Under the pieces are notes generated by a model. The model did not search any database, was not told the DNA's origin, and was given only the letters and a program-made list of their open reading frames with translations. A stretch of 64,000 nucleotides of DNA from Phycisphaerales bacterium (lineage in GTDB: Bacteria; Planctomycetota; Phycisphaerae; Phycisphaerales; UBA1924). A program made the position numbers and the translations under genes. Positions 33,449 to 44,807 of this stretch are shown here, in pieces. The DNA is taken from the NCBI GenBank assembly GCA_020846975.1, contig JADLCX010000023.1, positions 45,838 through 109,837 of the forward strand, written 5' to 3'. Numbering within the stretch: the first letter of the stretch is position 1; the number at the start of each line of letters is the position of its first letter.

Positions 33449-34357
33449 ATGAGCCAGGGCATGACGGCTGCCGCGACGGGGGTGTGTACGAACTGTGGCT
33501 ATGACTTGAGCGGCCTCCCCGAGAGCGCCAGCGCGTGCCCGGAGTGCGGGGTGAGCCGAATCCTGGCCGGTGATTGTGCGAGGGCTGATCAGCGACTGCG
33601 GTACGCGGTGCTTCTGCTGTGCTGGGGTCTGCCTCTGGGTCTGGCTGCGTGGTTTCTGCCGACGACGATCCGGCTCACCGCGGAGTCCGGGCAGACGTTT
33701 CCGATCCGTCACGCATGGCCTCTGCTGCTGGTCGGGTGCTCGCTGTCGGGCGCAGGGCTGATCAGCCTTGCGCGTAGTCCGTTGGTGGTGATGTCGCCGG
33801 GACGACGACGCTGGATCGGATGGCTGGTGGGCGCGATCATCGCGTGCGTCGTGATCCGGCTGAGTATCTACAGTGAAAGAAGCGACGGCGCGCTGCTGTT
33901 TCAGCCGCACTTTTTCAAGTGGGATGTGAGTTCGTTTCTCTCACTGTCGCGGGCCGCGCCCTATCCGCTGACGCTGGCCGTGTTCGTGCTGTCAGCCCCG
34001 GCCTTTGTCGCGCTGTCGGTTCGAGCGGGCGGTGCGAGCCGCACGTGGTGGGTCCTGCGTTCGCCACTGGTGCCGGCCGTGGCGCTCGCGGCGATGTGGG
34101 TGCTGCTTCACAGCACCGTGTTCTGGGAGCGACCGCTGCTCTGGCGAAGCGCGCCGACACCGGGTCTGAACGTGTCGCGCACGGCCGCGACCGTTGCGGC
34201 GGCCGGACGGCAGGGCTTTCCGGAGTGGTACATGGGGTTGAACACCGCTGCCCGGGTCGGGTTCACGACGCTCAACACGGGCCTGTGCGTGGCGGTCTGG
34301 ATGTGGCTCTTGAGTTGGCGAGTGGCCGTGGCGGATGGGCCGAACAACCGTCGGTAG
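33449..34357 (+). CDS. Zinc-ribbon membrane protein of unknown function
   Basis: The 302-residue protein starts with a compact zinc ribbon (VCTNCGYDLSGL, then CPECG) typical of many planctomycete membrane proteins. It then has six or so membrane segments (for example YAVLLLCWGLPLGLAAWFL and PLTLAVFVLSAPAFVALSV). The ribbon probably sits in the cytoplasm. No enzymatic motif is visible, and the family has no known function. Confidence 0.7.
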   Translation: MSQGMTAAATGVCTNCGYDLSGLPESASACPECGVSRILAGDCARADQRLRYAVLLLCWGLPLGLAAWFLPTTIRLTAESGQTFPIRHAWPLLLVGCSLSGAGLISLARSPLVVMSPGRRRWIGWLVGAIIACVVIRLSIYSERSDGALLFQPHFFKWDVSSFLSLSRAAPYPLTLAVFVLSAPAFVALSVRAGGASRTWWVLRSPLVPAVALAAMWVLLHSTVFWERPLLWRSAPTPGLNVSRTAATVAAAGRQGFPEWYMGLNTAARVGFTTLNTGLCVAVWMWLLSWRVAVADGPNNRR

Positions 34358-34372
34358 CGGCGTCAAAGCAAA

Positions 34373-34400
34373 CGACCCTCCGGAGTAGCCCGGAGGGTCG
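34373..34400. terminator. Bidirectional intrinsic terminator
   Basis: Perfect 11-base arms CGACCCTCCGG and CCGGAGGGTCG are separated by six bases. On the minus strand the stem is followed by TTTGCTTTG, so it best serves the TPR lipoprotein gene that ends at 34449. It lies between convergent genes. Confidence 0.7.
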
Positions 34401-34423
34401 TGCACAGGGCACAAGGCAAACGC

Positions 34424-34447
34424 CATCGGCTGGAAGCCGATGCCACG
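34424..34447. repeat. CATCGGC-type stem-plus-CCACG element
   Basis: CATCGGC-tggaa-GCCGATG is followed by CCACG and ends two bases before the TPR lipoprotein stop codon. It matches the elements at 18568 and 31470. Confidence 0.65.
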
Positions 34448-34448
34448 C

Positions 34449-35714
34449 TTACTGGTTGGTGTTCTCGCCGCTGGTCACCGTCGTCGGCTGCTGGCCGCCG
34501 AGCTGTGATTCGAGCCGCGCGAGCATGTTTCGGGCCGGCTGCGAGTTGGGGTTGCGGGAGAGGGCGTCCTGCAGGCACTGGCGGGCATCGAACGGGCGGC
34601 CGAGGTCCTGCAGCACCGCGGCCCGGAAGATCATCGGGGAGACATCGTTGCCGCAGCGGGCGACGGCCTCCTCGATCGCCGAGAGCGACTCCTCGGTCTT
34701 ACCGTCGAGGCGGAGGTACATCGCGCGGAGCGTGTAGCCCTCGTGGTGGTCGGGCGCCAGCGCGATGACTCGTGAGGCGGCGTTGCGCAGGTTGGGCTTG
34801 TCCTTCAGCACAGCACACACGTTTCCGAGATCAATCCACGAGGCGACATCGCGCACGGATTCCTGGTCGGTCGCGGCGGTCATTTCGAGCAGGATCGAGC
34901 GGGCCTCGACGGGGCGGTTGGTGCGGACCAGGCACTTGGCGCGCATCGACCGGAGATCGCGGCGGCCGGTGTTCTCCGGCAGGGCGAGCAGACGATTGAG
35001 CGAGTACTCGGCCTCGGCGTACTGGCCGGCGGAGAACTGGGCCTGGGCGAGGTCTTCGAGGATGGCCGAATCATCGGGCGCGAGCAGCAGGGCCTCGTCG
35101 AAGCAGCGGACCGCGGCGGCGTGGTCCTGCCGGAGTTGGGCGATGTGGCCGAGCGACTGGCGGACGGCGGCGTTGTACTGGAAAACGGTCTTCTTGCCGT
35201 TGAGCAACTGCTCGGCCTCGTCGAGCTTGCCCATCTGCACGAGCATTTCCGCCGCGGCGACCGGGTATTGCGGGTTGGCCGAATCGAGATCGGCGGCGCG
35301 GTTGTAGCGGGTGAGGGCGTCGGCGGGCTGGTTGAACTGCTCGTGGACGATGCCGAGGTAGTACTGGGCATCGACGTTCTTGTCGTCGAGCTTCTCGGCC
35401 TCGAGCAGGCACTCGCGGGCGTCTTCGAGGCGTCCCTTCTCGATGAGGATGCGCCCCTTGAGCACGTGCGACTTGGGCACGTTGGGGTTGATCGCCAGCG
35501 AGCGGTTCACGGTCTTGAGAGCCTTGTCGAGGTCGCCGGCGAGGAACTGCTGCTGGGCCATCTGCCACTCGGTGCCGCTCTTGAGGATCGACATCTTCTC
35601 CTGCGCCGCCGAGATGTGGGCCGAGGTGTACTCGCCGTGTTTCTGGCCGCAGCCGGTGAGCGATGCGGCAATGGTGACGAGCGCGGGAACGACGAGGCGA
35701 CGAAGAGAAAGCAT
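34449..35714 (-). CDS. TPR-repeat lipoprotein
   Basis: The 421-residue protein has a lipoprotein signal: a basic start, a hydrophobic stretch and the lipobox LTGC (Cys22). Nine or more TPR units follow, for example GDLDKALKTVNRSLAINPN and AEYSLNRLLALPEN, ending in a Ser/Thr/Gln tail. It lies downstream of the secretin gene in the same direction, with 107 bases and a hairpin between, and both share the leader CCAACGGAG before their ATGs. TPR lipoproteins (PilW/PilF-type pilotins) commonly help assemble or localise secretins, so this is a candidate pilotin; that role is inferred. Confidence 0.8.
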   Translation of the reverse strand: MLSLRRLVVPALVTIAASLTGCGQKHGEYTSAHISAAQEKMSILKSGTEWQMAQQQFLAGDLDKALKTVNRSLAINPNVPKSHVLKGRILIEKGRLEDARECLLEAEKLDDKNVDAQYYLGIVHEQFNQPADALTRYNRAADLDSANPQYPVAAAEMLVQMGKLDEAEQLLNGKKTVFQYNAAVRQSLGHIAQLRQDHAAAVRCFDEALLLAPDDSAILEDLAQAQFSAGQYAEAEYSLNRLLALPENTGRRDLRSMRAKCLVRTNRPVEARSILLEMTAATDQESVRDVASWIDLGNVCAVLKDKPNLRNAASRVIALAPDHHEGYTLRAMYLRLDGKTEESLSAIEEAVARCGNDVSPMIFRAAVLQDLGRPFDARQCLQDALSRNPNSQPARNMLARLESQLGGQQPTTVTSGENTNQ

Positions 35715-35780
35715 GGGGCGTTGCTCCGTTGGAGAAAGGGCCGGATCTGTGTTCTGATCGTGAGGAACCGGGGCGAAAGA

Positions 35781-35808
35781 GACGGCCCGGCTTGAGGGCC
35801 GGGCCGTC
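35781..35808 (-). terminator. Hairpin after the secretin gene
   Basis: Perfect 11-base arms GACGGCCCGGC and GCCGGGCCGTC have a six-base loop. On the minus strand a short TCTTTC follows. It lies 14-41 bases beyond the secretin stop and may terminate or partly attenuate transcription before the TPR lipoprotein. Confidence 0.6.
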
Positions 35809-35821
35809 CGAAGAAGCGCGG

Positions 35822-38551
35822 TTACTTGGTCTGATCGTCCTCGCTGTTGACGCTGGCGGCCTGGACCTGCTTGATCGCCTCGGTCGGCGAGAAGCCGAAG
35901 AGGGCGATCCAGCCGGCCTCGTCGAGCTCGCTGCTGTTGAGGTTCGAGGAGAGCGGCTCGGTGCTGGCATCGGCCGTGGGCGTCTGCGTGGGCGGCGTCA
36001 CCGGGTTGGTGGCGGTGGTGGTGCGCGGCAGGGGCTTGTCGGTGGCGTCGAAGCCGACCGCCCAGAGGTCGTTGGTCTGGGGGTTGTAGATCCAGCCGTA
36101 GTTGGTGTGGAAGGCGGCGTCGGGCTTGGTGCCGAGGACCACGCGCGAGGCGTTCGGGCCGCCGACGTAGTCGTTGCGCGGGGCCTGTTTGATCATCTTG
36201 GAATCGACCAGGCTCTCCCAGCCGTTCCCGTTCGGGCCGGGGTTGCCGATGGGCGCGGCCTTGCTGTCGTTCATCAGGCCGTAGAGGTCGATCTGGCCGC
36301 GGAGGTTGGGCAGGGCGAGCTGGACGCTCTTGATCGCGGCCTTCTCCGGCATCGGCGTCGTGGTCTGGGCGCTGTCGGTCGAGAGCGCGGCCGTGTTGTC
36401 GTGGGTCTTGTCGATGGTATCGACGGACACGGTCTGATCGGCCGGCGTGAAGAAGTTGTCGGGCGCGGGCTCGGCGGTCGTCGGGCCGGTACTAGCGGTC
36501 GTCGTGCCGGTGTTCGCGGGACTCGAGGAGCCGGCGGGGGCGTTGTTCGAGCTGTCGAACGTCGCGGCCATGGCGTCATCGAGCGACGAGCCGGTGGGGT
36601 TCGACGCGTAGGTCCCGTTCGTCGGGTTGGGCTGGCCGCTGTCGGCGCCCGCCGGGGCGTTGGGCGTCGGGCGGGTGGGTTCGAGAACCGGATCACGCAT
36701 GCCCTTGGGGCGCAGGTAGGCCGGCGTGGGCGAGGCGGGCGCGATCTTCTTCATGCGGTCGGTGGTGTCTTGCCCGAACTGCTGGTCGAGGAGGCTGGGG
36801 TTGGGCCAGTGCTCGCGCATGCCGGTGATGCGCTCGCGGAGGCGGAAGGCCTCGGGCTGGTTGGGCTTGAGGCTGAGCGAGCGCTGGATCTTGTGCAGCG
36901 CGGCGTCGTAGTTGCCCTCCTGGGCGAGGCGCTCGGCCTCGACGTTGAGCGCGCTGGTCATGCGGTCCTGGCTCCAGGGCAGCAGCCCCTGGCGGTTGCC
37001 GGCTCGCAGACGCTCGATGTCGGCGCCGGCCCGCTCGGCCGTGGCCGCGATCATGGTGTCGGTCACGATGCTGGGCGTGATCAGGAAGATGATCTCAGCG
37101 CGGTTGGTGGAGTCTTCGTTGCCGCGGAAGGCGGCGCCGACGATCGGCAGGTCGCCGAGGAAGGGCACCTGGCGGCGGGTGAAACTGGTGTTCTCGGTGA
37201 ACAGGCCGCCGAGGACGACGGTCTGGCCGTCCTTGACGTTGACGTTGGTGACGAGTTCCTGGGTGACCTCGTCGGGGATGGTGACGGCGGCGCCGTTGGC
37301 GTCGGTCACGTTGCGGATCTCCGCCGCGGAGACCTGCGGCTTGAGTTCCATGCGGATCTCGCCCTCGCTGGAGACGAACGGGCGGAAGTAGAGCTGGGTA
37401 CCGGTGTCGAGGAACTCGACCGACTGGGTGGTGCTGGTCTCGGTGCTGGTGGTGTTGAGGTAGCCGACGCGCTTACCGACGAGCACTCGGGCGGGCTGGC
37501 GGTTGAGTGCCAGGATCTTCGGGTTGGAGAGGATGGTCGTGTCGGTGACCTGGTCGAGCAGTCGGAGGAAGACCGAGACGTCGTTCCAGGTGAGGCCGAT
37601 CTTCATCGTGCCGGGACCGCCGGTGTTGCCGGGGTTGCTGACGACGCCGCCACCGCGGTTGTCGCCGGGCGAGAAGCCGTTGCTGCTGCCGTCGCCGCCC
37701 TTGATGAGGTTGTTGACGGCGCTGAGCGGGCCGCCGATGCGTGCGAAGTCGAGGAAGTCGATGTCGCCGATGATCGAGAAGTCGACGCCGAAGGCGTTGG
37801 CCTCGTTGAGGGCGGTCTGGAGGATGGTGGCCTCGACCAGCACCTGCGCGGGGCGGGTGTCGATCTGCTTGATCAGGTCCTCGATGGCGGTGATGTTCTC
37901 CTCGAAGTCGATGACGACGAGGGTCGCGCCCAGCGCGTTGCTGTCGGCGCCGACCGGGGCGTTGTCGCCGATCGAGAAGTCCTTGGTCTTGGGGTTGGTC
38001 TTGATCTCGCCGCCGTCCTTGCTCAGGAGGGGCGTCACGAACTCGCGGGCGTCGTCGGAGTTGAGGTAGTTGAGCTTGATGACCTTGGCGATGCGCTTCT
38101 TCAGCGAGGCCTCGATCTGCTTGTACTCTTCCTGCGTGTAGACATAGATGAAGTTGCCGTTGGTCATGTAGGTGAAGCCGTTGACGTGCAGGATCGCGCT
38201 CATGGCCTCGTCGAACGTGACGTTGTAGAGCGAGGCCGTGACCTTGCCGGTCACGTTCTTGCTGGCCACGATGTTCTTCTGGGTCTGGATCGAGATGAGT
38301 TTGAGGACGTTCGAGAGCTCCTCGTCGTTGAGTTGGAGCGTGAAGGTGTTGTGCTCGCTGACCTTGACCTTGGAGTCGTCATCGCCCTTGCCGGGCGCGG
38401 CGGCCGGCTTGAAGGCGTCGCGCACGGGCTCCTGGGCCAGCGCCTGCGATGGCGGGGTGAGCAGGAGGGCCAGCGCCGCGGTCGCGGCCAGGGTGGTTCG
38501 GCCTGCGACGGTCAGGATCTCGCGGGCGGTTCGCGGACGCTTGATGACCAT
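35822..38551 (-). CDS. Type II/III secretion secretin with pseudopilin-like C-terminal extension
   Basis: The start at 38551 has GGAG nine bases upstream, giving 909 residues with a signal peptide ending near SQALAQ. Order: an STN-like domain (NVLKLISIQTQKNIVASKN), secretin N domains with the ring-building LVEATILQTALNEANAFG, and a secretin core (TDTTILSNPKILALN, VVLGGLFTENTSFTRRQVPFLGDLPIVG) ending near residue 495. Then come a TPR-like segment, a Ser/Thr/Pro-rich linker of about 150 residues, and residues about 742-836 that resemble the globular part of GspG-type pseudopilins (NLRGQIDLYGL, WESLVDSKMI, YGWIYNPQTNDLWAVG). The N-terminal prepilin helix is absent from that part. It forms an outer-membrane gate. 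Partner genes are the TPR lipoprotein downstream and secA upstream. Confidence 0.88.
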   Translation of the reverse strand: MVIKRPRTAREILTVAGRTTLAATAALALLLTPPSQALAQEPVRDAFKPAAAPGKGDDDSKVKVSEHNTFTLQLNDEELSNVLKLISIQTQKNIVASKNVTGKVTASLYNVTFDEAMSAILHVNGFTYMTNGNFIYVYTQEEYKQIEASLKKRIAKVIKLNYLNSDDAREFVTPLLSKDGGEIKTNPKTKDFSIGDNAPVGADSNALGATLVVIDFEENITAIEDLIKQIDTRPAQVLVEATILQTALNEANAFGVDFSIIGDIDFLDFARIGGPLSAVNNLIKGGDGSSNGFSPGDNRGGGVVSNPGNTGGPGTMKIGLTWNDVSVFLRLLDQVTDTTILSNPKILALNRQPARVLVGKRVGYLNTTSTETSTTQSVEFLDTGTQLYFRPFVSSEGEIRMELKPQVSAAEIRNVTDANGAAVTIPDEVTQELVTNVNVKDGQTVVLGGLFTENTSFTRRQVPFLGDLPIVGAAFRGNEDSTNRAEIIFLITPSIVTDTMIAATAERAGADIERLRAGNRQGLLPWSQDRMTSALNVEAERLAQEGNYDAALHKIQRSLSLKPNQPEAFRLRERITGMREHWPNPSLLDQQFGQDTTDRMKKIAPASPTPAYLRPKGMRDPVLEPTRPTPNAPAGADSGQPNPTNGTYASNPTGSSLDDAMAATFDSSNNAPAGSSSPANTGTTTASTGPTTAEPAPDNFFTPADQTVSVDTIDKTHDNTAALSTDSAQTTTPMPEKAAIKSVQLALPNLRGQIDLYGLMNDSKAAPIGNPGPNGNGWESLVDSKMIKQAPRNDYVGGPNASRVVLGTKPDAAFHTNYGWIYNPQTNDLWAVGFDATDKPLPRTTTATNPVTPPTQTPTADASTEPLSSNLNSSELDEAGWIALFGFSPTEAIKQVQAASVNSEDDQTK

Positions 38552-38961
38552 GATGACTGTCTCCGTTGGGGCTGAGGGCTCGCGGGCGAATGCCGGCGAT
38601 GTGGGTGACTTCTCGGGCATGGCCCCGCCTACCCGGCGCGGCCACATCGAAATTCGACACGCGGCGGGGTTCACTTTGGGAAAGCTGAGGTCGCGCCGGA
38701 AGACGTGCGGATTTGCGCGACCAGCAACCCCTTTGCGGGGGGCGAGAACGGGGAACGTCCGATATCCGCGCGCGGGCGGCGCGCGCTCGCTTCGAGGCGG
38801 GTTGGTGCGAGGCGATTGCGCAGGAACCGCGCGGACGGGGCAGGGTCCGTGAACAACCGCGGGAGCACCGAAGATTGATTGAAGAAAAAACCCGCCGGCA
38901 AGGGCGGGTTGGCGGGTGCGAGGCGTAGGACTTTGCGCGGGAGTTCCGAGCCGGAGCCGGA
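38552..38961. other. 410-base region between secA and the secretin gene
   Basis: It holds the secA terminator (38883-38910), a G+C-rich stretch with a CCCC-tttg-CGGGG hairpin near 38729, and an imperfect palindrome TCGA-AAT-TCGA at 38647-38657 about 100 bases upstream of the secretin start. No open frame on either strand looks coding. The secretin promoter is presumably here, but I cannot pick a convincing one. Confidence 0.5.
38883..38910 (-). terminator. Intrinsic terminator of secA
   Basis: On the minus strand AACCCGCC-n6-GGCGGGTT is followed by a TTTTTTCT run. It lies about 52 bases after the secA stop and is one of the clearest terminators in the window. Confidence 0.88.
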
Positions 38962-43413
<4,452 letters not shown>

Positions 43414-43597
43414 GTGTGGTCTGCTTTCTGCCGCCGGAAACGGCGGGTGGGCGGCCGACCGCACCGGGAAGGAGGGGCGGCCGCGGGGTTGTGCGTGATG
43501 CTCGAACACAGACGGCCCGCACGCCCATGAAACGGCGGCGCGGGGGCGCATCTCTTGTCGGAATGAAGGGGTCGTGGCGGGCGGCGAAGATGCCGCG

Positions 43598-43984
43598 TTA
43601 GGCGCGTGGGGGCGGGAGACCCAGCAACGCCGCGCGAACCAGGTTCACACGCGCCGGGAGCGCGATCGAACGCTCAGCCGGCCTTGACGCACGCGCCTCA
43701 TCGAGCGCGAGCGCGACGAAGCCGCCCATCACGGCGGCCGACTTGGGCTGGCTGGAGGACGCCTCCGCCCCTGACGGATCATCGTCGATCCGGTCCTCGA
43801 CGGCCGCGACCGTCCGCACACCCACCGGACGCAGATCGGCCACGCTCGCCCCGCCACGGATGGCCGGCGATGTCGAGACCACCAGGCTGACCAGCAGCAG
43901 CAGGGTCGCCGCGCTCAGCGGCGTGATCGCCGCCCGCGAACGCAAGCCGGCTTGCGGCCGGAGATGTCCGAAGGTGTCGGGCAT
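43598..43984 (-). CDS. Small secreted or membrane protein of unknown function
   Basis: The 128-residue product has one hydrophobic stretch (AATLLLLVSLVVSTSPAI, about residues 26-43) that could be a signal peptide or an anchor, followed by a soluble region with Asp and Ser. A -10-like TATACT at 44001-43996 lies only about 12 bases before the ATG, which would make the mRNA nearly leaderless. No Shine-Dalgarno is clear. No family is recognised. It lies upstream of secA in the same direction, 184 bases away. Confidence 0.5.
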   Translation of the reverse strand: MPDTFGHLRPQAGLRSRAAITPLSAATLLLLVSLVVSTSPAIRGGASVADLRPVGVRTVAAVEDRIDDDPSGAEASSSQPKSAAVMGGFVALALDEARASRPAERSIALPARVNLVRAALLGLPPPRA

Positions 43985-44342
43985 GAAGGGCTCAAAGTAT
44001 ATCGGTCAGGACCGAAACGGTCGCCGATCGAACGCACGGAGCGGCTCGCTCCGAGGACTGTTTGGTGGGGATACGTGGCTGGGGTTTGCGAGTTCGGGAC
44101 CGAAACACCCATATTCGGGGATGTTCTTCTGCCCACTTTCTCTGTGGATGAACAGGGCGGTTGCGTTTCGCAAAGCGCAGGGCTATTCTGCTTGCCCGCA
44201 GCGGGAACGTCCGATAGCCCGTTGTTCACGATCGCGTTTATTCGAGTCCACTTCGGTACCGATCCCCCCAAGATGGGGTCTGGTTAGGTATCCTGCCGTC
44301 ACGTTCCAAAGGTTGTCCAAGACACGGAGGTCTGCCGTCGCC
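43985..44342. other. 358-base non-coding region with clustered hairpins
   Basis: The region is less G+C-rich than its neighbours and has no coding-like frame. Successive hairpins are CGGAGC-n5-GCTCCG (44037-44053), TTCGG-ga-CCGAA (44093-44104), TTGCG-ttt-CGCAA (44161-44173) and a longer stem GGGCTAT (44180-44186) with ATAGCCC (44214-44220) enclosing a CCCG-cag-CGGG hairpin. A segment near 44120-44158 has TGTTC/GAACA and GCCC/GGGC in pseudoknot order. It precedes the TSCPD gene and could be a structured leader or small RNA. It does not match the cobalamin riboswitch consensus that I know. Confidence 0.45.
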
Positions 44343-44711
44343 ATGCTCTCCCACCGCCAAGTCTTGCCCGATACGCGCTCTTCGCTGACCCACAAGTTCA
44401 ATATCAACGGTCACGAGGGGTACCTGACGGTCGGACTGCACCCGGATGGGCGGCCGGGCGAGATCTTCATCAAAATGGCGAAGGAAGGCTCAACGATGAG
44501 CGGGATGTGCCAGGCTTTCTGCCGCGCGTTCAGCCTTGCTCTCCAGTACGGGTTGACGCTGGAGGATGCGGTGATCCGCTTCCGCAACATGCGGTTTGAG
44601 CCGATGGGCACAACCAACAACCCGGACATCCCCGAGTGCCAGAGCATCGTGGACTACGTGGCGAGGTTCTTGGAGTTGAACTTCGGGGAGCCGGGGCGCG
44701 GGCGGATGTAG
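44343..44711 (+). CDS. Stand-alone TSCPD domain protein (NrdJ C-terminal-like)
   Basis: The 122-residue protein matches the C-terminal TSCPD domain of B12-dependent (class II) ribonucleotide reductase NrdJ. Shared features are RSSLTHKFNINGHEGYLTVG, DGRPGEIFIKMAKEGSTMSG, SLALQYGLTLEDAV, RFEPMGTTNNPDIPE and SIVDYVARFLEL. No catalytic NrdJ domain is adjacent. Short stand-alone TSCPD proteins occur in several phyla, and split class II reductases are known in Pseudomonas (NrdJa/NrdJb), so it may assist a reductase encoded elsewhere; this is inferred. ATG 44343 has CGGAGG about 12 bases upstream. A hairpin-rich non-coding region precedes it. Confidence 0.8.
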   Translation: MLSHRQVLPDTRSSLTHKFNINGHEGYLTVGLHPDGRPGEIFIKMAKEGSTMSGMCQAFCRAFSLALQYGLTLEDAVIRFRNMRFEPMGTTNNPDIPECQSIVDYVARFLELNFGEPGRGRM

Positions 44712-44807
44712 TTCTCGGCCGTTATCGGCTGCGCGTGCTGCGTTCAAGGCTGCGTGGGTTCGTGTTCGACCGATGGGCCTCGCGGGTGTGACCGATCTTG
44801 TCTCACC

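Noticed and set aside
35729..38575. A 948-codon plus-strand frame opposite the secretin gene
   Set aside because: Composition is Val/Gly/Asp/Arg-biased shadow sequence with no motif, and it lies exactly opposite a well-supported secretin.
43952..44287. A 111-codon plus-strand frame before the TSCPD gene
   Set aside because: Overlaps the N-terminus of the minus-strand gene and the hairpin-rich region; composition is not coding-like.
44100..44342. Cobalamin riboswitch before the NrdJ-like domain gene
   Set aside because: The B12 box and the conserved core segments as I remember them are not present, although other structure is.
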